Shown here piece by piece: positions 1-5,308 of a stretch of DNA of 6,666 nt (its first letter is position 1; each line of letters begins with the position of its first letter). The notes under the pieces were generated by a model, which saw nothing but the letters and a program-made list of their open reading frames with translations, made no database searches and was not told where the DNA came from. Where the stretch lies: assembly GCA_037440765.1 (NCBI GenBank), contig JBBITL010000144.1, positions 1-6,666 of the forward strand, in the 5' to 3' direction. A program made the translations under genes and the position numbers. Source of the DNA: DTKY01 sp037440765 (GTDB lineage Bacteria > Acidobacteriota > Terriglobia > Bryobacterales > Bryobacteraceae).

Positions 1-367
1 GGCCCATCACGGGATCTCTTGTAAGCATCAACGAGACGAGGCCGAAGACGGCGGCGCCGCCCCAAAGCAGTCCTGCCAGCACCGCCCGCCGGGTGGACTT
101 CTCCAGCGCTTGACGGATGAACGAGAGCACGACGAGGAAGATCAGGAACTGCCGAACGGCGTCGATCGTCCAGTAGTATCGGGAAGCCTGCCTGAAGAGG
201 TTTGCGTTGTATAACGCTGCCGCCTCCACTGCTGTCGTCAGAAACAGGACGATCATGTAGACATAAAGGACTCTGAACCGCTTGCCGCCCCCGCGCATCA
301 ACGCCGCGAGAACTAGAACCTGCAACGCGACGCCGACGAGCAGGGTTATCCACCAGAAATATGCCAT
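1..367 (-). CDS. Multi-pass membrane protein, N-terminal part (runs off left edge)
   Basis: The first 122 residues are visible, starting at ATG 367; an in-frame TGA lies four codons upstream, which supports this start. There is no clear Shine-Dalgarno. The protein is very hydrophobic, with four probable membrane helices at about residues 3-24, 33-52, 70-86 and 94-115. Arg/Lys-rich loops (R25-R32 and R85-R94) sit between helices 1 and 2 and between helices 3 and 4, which by the positive-inside rule puts the N-terminus outside. The YYWTID stretch before helix 3 resembles a type of uncharacterised multi-pass membrane protein that I recall from acidobacterial genomes; that is a loose impression. 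No enzymatic motif is visible. It lies 123 nt past the stop of the repeat-peptide gene on the same strand and probably has its own promoter. The function is unknown and a link to the CRISPR operon is not supported. Confidence 0.65.
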   Translation of the reverse strand, partial: MAYFWWITLLVGVALQVLVLAALMRGGGKRFRVLYVYMIVLFLTTAVEAAALYNANLFRQASRYYWTIDAVRQFLIFLVVLSFIRQALEKSTRRAVLAGLLWGGAAVFGLVSLMLTRDPVMG

Positions 368-395
368 GCCGTTGGGTCAATCGACCACACACGGC

Positions 396-425
396 AATAT
401 AAACCATCTGCACGGCCGATTCCAG
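396..425 (-). promoter_or_regulatory. Candidate sigma-70 promoter for the membrane protein gene
   Basis: Read on the minus strand, TGGAAA (425-420, four of six matches to TTGACA) is followed after 18 nt by TATATT (401-396, five of six matches to TATAAT). Initiation about 7 nt further on would leave a leader of only 20-25 nt before ATG 367. The spot is a local AT-rich patch in GC-rich DNA. Consensus matching by eye gives many false positives, so this is tentative. Confidence 0.3.
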
Positions 426-490
426 CCTGCGAGTCCTCAACACCACCGAGGGCCGGCCCGTGGCGGAGCGGCGTGGGTCTGGATCAACTC

Positions 491-742
491 CTAGGCCAGG
501 GTCAGCCAGGGGTCATCCGGATGCGGAGGCGGCAGGGGGCTCTGGGCCAGGGTCAGCCAGGGGGCATCCGGGTGCGGAGGCGGGAAGGGGCTCTGGCTGA
601 CCGCGGCCGGTTCCGGAGCGGGCAGCAGGCCGGCGCCAAACGTAGGCAGCGTGCCGGCAGAAAGAAGACTAAGACTAACTGCGGCTAACAGAGAAACACA
701 CACGCAGAGATACACCACCTTACTTTGAGCGAAGCGATACAT
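491..742 (-). CDS. Small secreted protein with two C-terminal Pro-rich tandem repeats
   Basis: This is an 83-residue protein with a strong ribosome-binding site (AAGGAG, 757-752) nine nt before ATG 742, which makes it a credible gene. The N-terminus looks like a Sec signal peptide: a basic start (MYRFAQSK) and a hydrophobic core at residues 9-27, with possible cleavage after A29 (LLSA). C13 and C15 lie inside the hydrophobic core, so it is not an obvious lipoprotein. A short Ala/Pro linker leads to two 17-residue repeats, Q50-A66 and Q67-A83, of the pattern QSPxPPPHPDxPWLTLA; the protein ends exactly at the end of the second repeat. The repeats differ at only two residues (F53/L70 and A60/D77). 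No known domain is recognised. It could be an exported repeat peptide, a peptide precursor or a wall-associated protein. It lies 200 nt beyond the ATPase gene on the same strand, separated from it by a hairpin, so it is probably an independent unit. Confidence 0.68.
   Translation of the reverse strand: MYRFAQSKVVYLCVCVSLLAAVSLSLLSAGTLPTFGAGLLPAPEPAAVSQSPFPPPHPDAPWLTLAQSPLPPPHPDDPWLTLA
494..595 (-). repeat. 51-bp tandem duplication, two copies, in frame
   Basis: Copies at 494-544 and 545-595 match at 47 of 51 positions. The period is exactly 17 codons and each copy encodes one Pro-rich unit of the small secreted protein. Of the four differences, two are silent and two change a residue. Such a short in-frame duplication can gain or lose copies by slippage or recombination. 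Confidence 0.95.
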
Positions 743-751
743 TGTCAGAAT

Positions 752-757
752 CTCCTT
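752..757 (-). promoter_or_regulatory. Strong Shine-Dalgarno of the small secreted protein gene
   Basis: AAGGAG on the minus strand lies nine nt before ATG 742, within a purine-rich run (AACAAAAGGAGA). It fixes the start of this short gene and is the main reason to treat it as translated. Confidence 0.8.
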
Positions 758-828
758 TTGTTATGGGTGTCTTCCGAACACACTTTCAGTGCGCAGCGGA
801 ACAGGGGAGGTGTTTGTACTTCGACCCG

Positions 829-834
829 ATTGTA
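829..834 (-). promoter_or_regulatory. Weak -10-like element upstream of the small secreted protein gene
   Basis: TACAAT on the minus strand (five of six matches to TATAAT) lies in the 200-nt gap between the ATPase gene and the small-protein gene. A transcript starting near 822 would have a leader of about 80 nt. No convincing -35 hexamer is visible at 16-18 nt, so the call rests on the -10 alone. The rest of the gap (743-942) holds only the hairpin at 904-925 and the ribosome-binding site. Confidence 0.2.
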
Positions 835-903
835 TCTAAGGTGGAGATTTTGGGCCGGCTAGGATGATTCTGTAGCGTATTCCAAGCATTATGCCTTAGA
901 GGC

Positions 904-925
904 GGACAGGCGGGGACGCCCGTCC
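904..925 (-). terminator. Hairpin after the operon: terminator-like or REP-like
   Basis: On the minus strand GGACGGGCG and CGCCTGTCC pair as a 9-bp stem around a TCCC loop, with one G-U wobble. On the opposite strand the same position is an A-C mismatch, so the fold is better in the operon's own transcript. It begins 17 nt after the ATPase stop codon. There is no T-run after it, so it is not a classical intrinsic terminator. It could instead be a dispersed palindromic (REP-like) element, or a 3'-end-stabilising structure. Confidence 0.42.
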
Positions 926-942
926 CGCATGGCGTGTTGCGC

Positions 943-1770
943 TCAGGAGACCCGGCCGGGCCGGTCTAGCCGCATGTCCGCCGCCACCTCGTCAAGCATA
1001 TCGAGCGAGACAGTCCGCTGCTCCATGGCGAAGGCCGTCAGCAGGAGGTTGTCGCACACGATGTTGATCAGACGCGGGATGCCCTGAGTGCGGTGATGGA
1101 TGGCGGCGAGCAACTGGGCGGGGAAAATGGTCTGGTCCTCCAGGCCCGCCCTGGCCAGCCTGGAGCGAATGTACTCCGACGTCTGGGCTGCATCGAGGCT
1201 GCGGAGCGCACAGCGCAGCACGACCCGCTGTTTTAACTGGCGCAGATTGGGAGCGTCGAGCTTGCGGTCCAGTTCCGGCTGCCCGGCCAGCACTATCTGG
1301 AGCAGCTTGCCGGAGCGGTCTTCCAGATTGCCGAGCATCCGGATCTCCTCCAGAAGATCCCAGTCGAGGTCGTGGGCTTCGTCCACGATGAGGGCGGTGG
1401 TGGTGTCCCGCGCGGCCCTCTGGATGAGCAACTGCCGGAGTGTGAGCAGCACTTTAGGCTTCGATTCCCCCGGGCAGGGGAGATCGAATTCGTTTGCCGC
1501 GAACTCATAGAACTGGTCCGGGGTCAGCCGCGAGTTGAACAGGAAGGCAAACATGATGTCCCGTTCAACCAGGTGGTCCCGGAGGCACTCGAGCAGGGTG
1601 GTCTTGCCCGTGCCCACCTCTCCGGTGAGGACGATGAAGCCCTTGCGGCTTTCGACCCCATAGGTGAGATTGGCCAGCGCCTCCTCGTGCTGAGGACTGC
1701 GATACAGGAAGGCGGGGTCCGGGCTCAGGTTAAAAGGATTCCCGGCAAGACCGAAGAACGCATTGTACAT
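943..1770 (-). CDS. ExeA/GspA-type AAA+ ATPase downstream of the Csm operon
   Basis: This 275-residue protein opens with the signature of the ExeA/GspA/MshM ATPase group (MYNAFFGL, then NPF and SPDPAFLY, residues 1-23). It has a Walker A motif GEVGTGKT (50-57, K56), a Walker B motif ALIVDEAH (126-133, D130/E131), a sensor-1 region IVLAGQPEL (159-167) and a sensor-2-like GIPRLIN (230-236). These predict ATP binding and hydrolysis in an oligomeric AAA+ assembly. There is no membrane segment and no C-terminal peptidoglycan-binding domain as in full ExeA, so it is a stand-alone cytoplasmic ATPase. Related families include transposition regulators of the TniB/TnsC type, but no transposase lies nearby. 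The gene starts 29 nt after csm5 on the same strand with no obvious promoter between them and no clear Shine-Dalgarno, so co-transcription with the csm genes is likely. A role in interference is unproven; it may simply be a passenger. Confidence 0.9.
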   Translation of the reverse strand: MYNAFFGLAGNPFNLSPDPAFLYRSPQHEEALANLTYGVESRKGFIVLTGEVGTGKTTLLECLRDHLVERDIMFAFLFNSRLTPDQFYEFAANEFDLPCPGESKPKVLLTLRQLLIQRAARDTTTALIVDEAHDLDWDLLEEIRMLGNLEDRSGKLLQIVLAGQPELDRKLDAPNLRQLKQRVVLRCALRSLDAAQTSEYIRSRLARAGLEDQTIFPAQLLAAIHHRTQGIPRLINIVCDNLLLTAFAMEQRTVSLDMLDEVAADMRLDRPGRVS

Positions 1771-1799
1771 GGCAGGAGCAGCAGGCCGGCGGCCAGTTG

Positions 1800-2951
1800 T
1801 CAGGCTACCTCGAACAGCGCCCAGCCCGCCAGGGCAGCCGGCTTGTCCTCCAGGAATACTACGCGCCGGGTCTTGGGGAAGGGAAGTCCCTGGTAGGCGG
1901 CGCGGTGGAGCCTGGTCAGTTCCAGAATTTTCCGATAGGCCTCATCGCCGGTCCTGAGCCAGGCGACGTGCGCCAGCAGACCCGCGCCCCAGCCCACACA
2001 CAGGAGGCAGGCGTTGTGGGAGCGCGAAACCACCGCCAGCCGTTGTTCCAGGTCCTCCAGACCCTGCATGAGCAGAGCCAGGCCGGCCGTTTCCGCGTAG
2101 CGCTTCTGCGACGCCAGCAGCGCCGCTGCATACCGGTTGGCGGCGGCGAACACGGCGCTGCGCTCGACCGGTTCCCGCCAGCCGAGCGTCCGCACCACTT
2201 CGGGTTGCGCGAGGAACCGGTTCTCTTTCCAGGCACCCTCGAAAACCGTGCCCGGCGAGGCCATCTCGGCGAACGACGGCGTGCTATCCTGCGGCCGCGC
2301 CCCGCCAACCGAGCCTCTGGGGCTGAGTTTCCAGGTCAATTCCAGTCCCTCCCCGCGGTTCCGCGCCGCCAGGGAGGCGACCCGCAGCAGGTGGATCTTC
2401 ATGCTGGCCGGTGAGACGGGGTCCGAGTCGGAGGGCAGGACGGCCCGCATCCGGCTTGATCCCGCCGCCCCCAATACTCGCTCCTCAAGGCTCTCGGCGG
2501 GACGGCGCGGCGGGCGGTCGCCCTGAAACTGGGCGGCCAGCCGCTCCATGCTTCCGTCCTTCAAGCCGGCAAACAGCATCCCGGTCCGCAGAGCGCCGCG
2601 CAGGGCGCTGGCGGGCAGGTAGGGCCCCCGGAGGCCGGCCGCGAAGGTTGGGATGTGCAGACTTTCGGTGGGAGACCGCTCCCAATGCGATGCGCAGGAA
2701 GCGTTCTCGAACGGGATGCGCCGGCCCGCGAAGTTCTGAGCGAAGCCGCCCCAGGATGCGAAATCCAGCTTCTCTGCGCGCTTCAACTGGGACAGGTAGC
2801 CGTCCAGGCGCGGGCCCTTGGCGAGCAGACGGAAGATGCGCCGCTGGTCGAGCACATTGACGTGATCCTTCCACACCATGTAGTCGATGGGCGAGAGCCT
2901 GCGGCCGTCTCCGGCCAGCAGCGGCGTCAGACACGTGAGGCGATACTTCAC
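1800..2951 (-). CDS. csm5: Csm5, RAMP subunit at the 3' end of the crRNA
   Basis: This 383-residue Cas7-like RAMP protein caps the Csm filament near the crRNA 3' end. The start is GTG 2951, where VKYRLTCLTPLLAGDG begins a typical RAMP first strand. It overlaps the csm4 stop by four bases (GTGA) and has GGAGG (2963-2959) seven nt before it. Family features are the motif YLPASALRGALRTG (111-124), equivalent to the PxIPGSSLKGxxR motif of Csm3 and Csm5, a glycine-rich stretch VGWGAGLLAHV (319-329), and the C-terminal KTRRVVF followed by GWALFEV (360-382). The frame stays open upstream for 112 codons, but that part is inside csm4 and is Arg-rich shadow translation. The start region is enclosed in a hairpin (2951-2966), so translation probably depends on ribosomes finishing csm4. 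It is the last recognisable cas gene of the operon. Confidence 0.95.
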   Translation of the reverse strand: MKYRLTCLTPLLAGDGRRLSPIDYMVWKDHVNVLDQRRIFRLLAKGPRLDGYLSQLKRAEKLDFASWGGFAQNFAGRRIPFENASCASHWERSPTESLHIPTFAAGLRGPYLPASALRGALRTGMLFAGLKDGSMERLAAQFQGDRPPRRPAESLEERVLGAAGSSRMRAVLPSDSDPVSPASMKIHLLRVASLAARNRGEGLELTWKLSPRGSVGGARPQDSTPSFAEMASPGTVFEGAWKENRFLAQPEVVRTLGWREPVERSAVFAAANRYAAALLASQKRYAETAGLALLMQGLEDLEQRLAVVSRSHNACLLCVGWGAGLLAHVAWLRTGDEAYRKILELTRLHRAAYQGLPFPKTRRVVFLEDKPAALAGWALFEVA

Positions 2952-3982
2952 CGGGACACCTCCCGGAAAGGAATCGGGAGCGCCACGGCGTAGCCCGCGC
3001 GGTAGACCGGATGGGGCACGCCCTCCGGCGCCACGTCGAGCGCAGTCCCAACCGGAGGGCGGTCGCTGAACAGGACGGATCCCTCGGCGACCAGCCTGGA
3101 GTGACGTTTCAATACGCCATGCGCCGCGGGGCTGTTCACGCGCCCCCCGCGCGTCACGAGCGTGTAGTGGCCGCGGCCCCAGTCCACGCGGTCCCCGGAG
3201 CCGGGGCTGAACAGCGACAGCAGCCAGTAGGCCATGGCGGGCGCCGGGCGCGGCTCGTCTTCGCCGGGCTCGGCGGGCTTCCGGCAAAGCAGGAGATCCG
3301 GCAGCACTCCCTCCTGAAATTCCGGCTGCTCGAACCTTCCCCAGCCCCGGGACCGCTCTCCGCCTATGCCGCTGTCGGCGAGCAAGCGCAGCGCCGCCCG
3401 CACGGGTTCCATCCAGCGCTCCTTTGCCTGTTCGCCGTCAAAGACGATGACCGCCCACATGCCGGCGCCCGGAGCGAACTCCAGGCAGGCGGAGCGGTGC
3501 ACGGCGGGCTCACCGGAAAGCCTGTCCACGGCGGCGTTGGAACGGATCACCGGCCGGAAAGGTCCCTCAGTCCACCCGGCGGGCAAAAGGCACTGGCTTA
3601 CGCCGTCCACGCGCCACTGCTGTTCATCCAGCGGCCGCTCGGCCAGCAGCGAGTCCACAACCGGCAGTGGAACGAACCGCGCGCCCTTCCAGCGGATCCG
3701 GGGCGACGGCAGCGGAGGCCACAGGCTGCTGGGAGGGGTTACGAAGAGCTGGTCCTCCTTGTACGCGAAGCAGGAGCTGAAGCGGACGGCGGGCCCGCCC
3801 GCCGGCGGGAAGGCGGCTTTGAGCCAGTCCGCCAGCAGGCCGAGCTGCGCCATGGCCGCGGACACGGCCGAGCAGAGGGCGTCGCTGTGGAGCACGCTCT
3901 CCACGCGGTCGCGTTCGCCGGAGTCCGGCCCCAGCCGCCAGGGTCCGGCCGGAGCGAATCGAACCACACAGGCCTGAGGCAT
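2948..3982 (-). CDS. csm4: Csm4, Cas5-like RAMP subunit holding the crRNA 5' handle
   Basis: This 344-residue Cas5-like protein binds the 5' tag of the crRNA and contacts Cas10 at the foot of the Csm complex. The start ATG 3982 begins MPQACVVRFAP and lies two nt after the csm3 stop (TGAACATG), so translation is probably coupled. Family features are LHSDALCSAV (31-40), matching the usual HSDTLFSA motif, the glycine-rich loop GIGGERSRGWGRFE (205-218), and a C-terminal YRAGYAVALPI (327-337). The region between about 60 and 200 is more divergent. The length is somewhat above that of many Csm4 proteins. The frame is open for 84 codons further upstream, but that segment lies within csm3 and has no motif. 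The last four bases overlap csm5. Confidence 0.95.
   Translation of the reverse strand: MPQACVVRFAPAGPWRLGPDSGERDRVESVLHSDALCSAVSAAMAQLGLLADWLKAAFPPAGGPAVRFSSCFAYKEDQLFVTPPSSLWPPLPSPRIRWKGARFVPLPVVDSLLAERPLDEQQWRVDGVSQCLLPAGWTEGPFRPVIRSNAAVDRLSGEPAVHRSACLEFAPGAGMWAVIVFDGEQAKERWMEPVRAALRLLADSGIGGERSRGWGRFEQPEFQEGVLPDLLLCRKPAEPGEDEPRPAPAMAYWLLSLFSPGSGDRVDWGRGHYTLVTRGGRVNSPAAHGVLKRHSRLVAEGSVLFSDRPPVGTALDVAPEGVPHPVYRAGYAVALPIPFREVSR
2951..2966 (-). promoter_or_regulatory. Hairpin enclosing the csm5 Shine-Dalgarno
   Basis: On the minus strand CCGGGA, GGTG, TCCCGG forms a perfect 6-bp inverted repeat with a 4-nt loop. The csm5 Shine-Dalgarno GGAGGT (2963-2958) occupies one arm and the loop, and the G of the GTG start (2951) is the last base of the other arm. 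It also encodes the last residues of Csm4. Folding would hide the site until a ribosome translating csm4 opens it, a standard arrangement for translational coupling. The pairing is seen directly; the regulatory effect is inferred. Confidence 0.55.
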
Positions 3983-3984
3983 GT

Positions 3985-4821
3985 TCACTCGGTGAGACGC
4001 GAGGGAAAGCCGGGGTCGGTGACCAGGGCCTGGAGGGCCCCCGGATCGGCGTCCGCGATCAACTCGGCCTCGGGGGCGCCCGAGGCGTAGAACCCGCGGC
4101 CACGCCAGGCCAGCCGCAGCCTGGCCAGCGCCACTCTCCCGCTCCCGCGCGAGCCTCCTCCACCCAGGCTGTCGTCCTCGAGCAGCCGCAGTCCCTCTAC
4201 CAGCGCGGCCGGGAGCGCCTTGTCCTCCTCGCACAGTATGTCGATCACGAAGCGCAGGCTGAAACGCGCCCCGGCCGGAACGCGTTCGAGCGTCCTGGGA
4301 TTGGCCTGCGACGTGATCCGGTCGATGGCGTTCTCGCTCTTGACCTCGGTAAGCTCGTCGTCGAGATTTTCCCGCATCTGCGGGGTGATGCTTTCCAGGT
4401 CAAGCGGGGCGTCGCAGACGGCCAGGCGGGCGGGGCTGGCGTGGCGGCTGTCGAGCGTGTCCCCGCCGACCTTTTCCATGCGGCCGGCGCTGCGGCCGAA
4501 CAGCAGGCAGATCTCGTCTTCGGGCCGGTCGCTCTGGTGAATGCGGACCTCCTGCCCTCTGCGCCGGGACAGGAAGACCAGCTCGGAGGGCACCGCCAGT
4601 CCGCGGGACTGCTCCAGCAGGCTGCGGATTCTGCCGCGCAGGCTGCTGCCGGGGATGTAGGGATGTCCGAAGGAGTCCTTGACCACGGGGTTATCGGCCC
4701 CGCCGATCTCTAGCGAACCCTTCCCGGCTCCGATGTGGAGGCCGGTAAGGCAGTGCAGTTCGCCGGTCAGGATCAGCTTGCCCACAAGCTTGAGTTCGGT
4801 GTCGGATGTATGCGCGCTCAT
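3985..4821 (-). CDS. csm3: Csm3, Cas7-like backbone and target-RNA-cleaving subunit
   Basis: This 278-residue protein forms the repeated backbone of the Csm complex and cuts bound target RNA at 6-nt intervals. Family features are GLHIGAGKG (27-35), GGADNPVVKD (40-49), YIPGSSLRGRIRSLLE (55-70), TEVKSENAIDRIT (158-170) with ANPRTLERVPAG (173-184), and the Gly-rich loop GGGGSRGSGRV (220-230). D43 in GGADNPVVKD aligns with the catalytic Asp33 of the S. thermophilus protein (GAIDSPVIKD), so RNase activity should be intact. The start ATG 4821 has GAGGA just before it and lies nine nt after the csm2 stop. The protein is longer than the roughly 220-residue Csm3 of Streptococcus. The extra length is a thicker segment between residues 80 and 135 and a C-terminal tail of about 48 residues after the glycine loop. 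Confidence 0.97.
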   Translation of the reverse strand: MSAHTSDTELKLVGKLILTGELHCLTGLHIGAGKGSLEIGGADNPVVKDSFGHPYIPGSSLRGRIRSLLEQSRGLAVPSELVFLSRRRGQEVRIHQSDRPEDEICLLFGRSAGRMEKVGGDTLDSRHASPARLAVCDAPLDLESITPQMRENLDDELTEVKSENAIDRITSQANPRTLERVPAGARFSLRFVIDILCEEDKALPAALVEGLRLLEDDSLGGGGSRGSGRVALARLRLAWRGRGFYASGAPEAELIADADPGALQALVTDPGFPSRLTE

Positions 4822-4830
4822 GCTTCCTCG

Positions 4831-5304
4831 CTATTCGTTGTAGGCCACGATGGCTTCGAACAGATCCCGAAACCTCTGGTAGCCCCTCAGGTCGTTCTTG
4901 CGTGTCACTTGCAGCAGGAGTCTCTCGAGCGTGTCGAGGCTGCGCAGGGAATGGCGGGCGATGGTGTAGGCCAGCCTGGCGCGGAGCATCACGAACTGAT
5001 GCTGGCGCTCGCCTTCCGGCGCGCGGCAGGCGCGCCGCACGGCGTTGTAAAGGCGGCGCAACTGGCTCTTGGTGCCCGAGTCCATGTCGCGCATGCGGCT
5101 GACGATGCCGTGGGCCTGGTTGTCCAGATAGAGGCTGTCGGCGATAAGCTTTTCAAGGTCGATGTCCGGCGGGCCCTCGGGACGGCCGCGGTCGCGGTCC
5201 GGACGGCGGTCATCGCCCCGGCCTCCCGGCTCCCTGTGCCCGCCTTCGCGGGGACCTCTCGGCCGGCCCTCGCGGTTCTTCGTTTCGCGCTGAACTTCAG
5301 GCAT
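4831..5304 (-). CDS. csm2: Csm2, small helical subunit with Arg/Gly-rich N-terminal extension
   Basis: This 157-residue protein is the small helical subunit that forms the inner filament of the Csm complex along the crRNA-target duplex. The core is residues 48-157. It matches the family in KSQLRRLYNAVRRA (79-92), in MLRARLAYTIAR (106-117) and in the C-terminal RFRDLFEAIVAYNE (144-157). Family members are commonly about 120-140 residues. The excess here is residues 1-47, a low-complexity segment with 12 Arg among the first 44 residues alternating with Asp, Glu, Gly and Pro, likely disordered. ATG 5304 is preceded nine nt away by GAGGTG (5317-5312), which overlaps the end of cas10, and no other good start lies between it and the core. 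It lies four nt after the cas10 stop, in second place of the operon as in other type III-A loci. Confidence 0.93.
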   Translation of the reverse strand: MPEVQRETKNREGRPRGPREGGHREPGGRGDDRRPDRDRGRPEGPPDIDLEKLIADSLYLDNQAHGIVSRMRDMDSGTKSQLRRLYNAVRRACRAPEGERQHQFVMLRARLAYTIARHSLRSLDTLERLLLQVTRKNDLRGYQRFRDLFEAIVAYNE

Positions 5305-5308
5305 TGGA

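Noticed and set aside
451..460. GGGCCGGCCC palindrome downstream of the small-protein gene, part of a possible imperfect terminator
   Set aside because: The flanking CCAC/GTGG pairing needs an asymmetric bulge and no T-run follows, so it is too weak to call.
494..595. The 51-bp tandem units as a minimal CRISPR array
   Set aside because: The whole 51-bp period is conserved, so there are no unique spacers, and the units are in frame inside a gene.
943..1770. The AAA+ ATPase as TnsC/TniB of a CRISPR-associated transposon
   Set aside because: There is no transposase, TniQ-like protein or end repeats in the window, the N-terminal signature is ExeA-type, and the Csm complex appears fully nuclease-competent, unlike transposon-linked CRISPR effectors.
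2952..3287. A possible 112-residue N-terminal extension of Csm5
   Set aside because: The segment lies inside csm4, is Arg-rich without motifs, and the GTG at 2951 has a good Shine-Dalgarno and begins a typical RAMP first strand.
3011..4090. A plus-strand open frame of 359 codons antisense to csm4 and the end of csm3
   Set aside because: It is antisense to genes with clear RAMP motifs, has Arg/Pro/Gly/Ala-rich composition typical of shadow translation in GC-rich DNA, and shows no domain. The same holds for plus-strand frames at 1372-1896, 1797-2414, 4735-5388 and 5348-6145.
3983..4234. A possible 84-residue N-terminal extension of Csm4
   Set aside because: It overlaps the conserved end of csm3 in another frame and has no motif. 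The ATG at 3982 directly follows the csm3 stop and starts the Cas5-like fold.
5017..5037. A perfect 8-bp inverted repeat (CGGCGCGC with loop GGCAG) inside csm2
   Set aside because: It lies in coding sequence for Arg/Ala-rich residues and is easily explained by GC-rich codons. No position near a gene start or end suggests a role.
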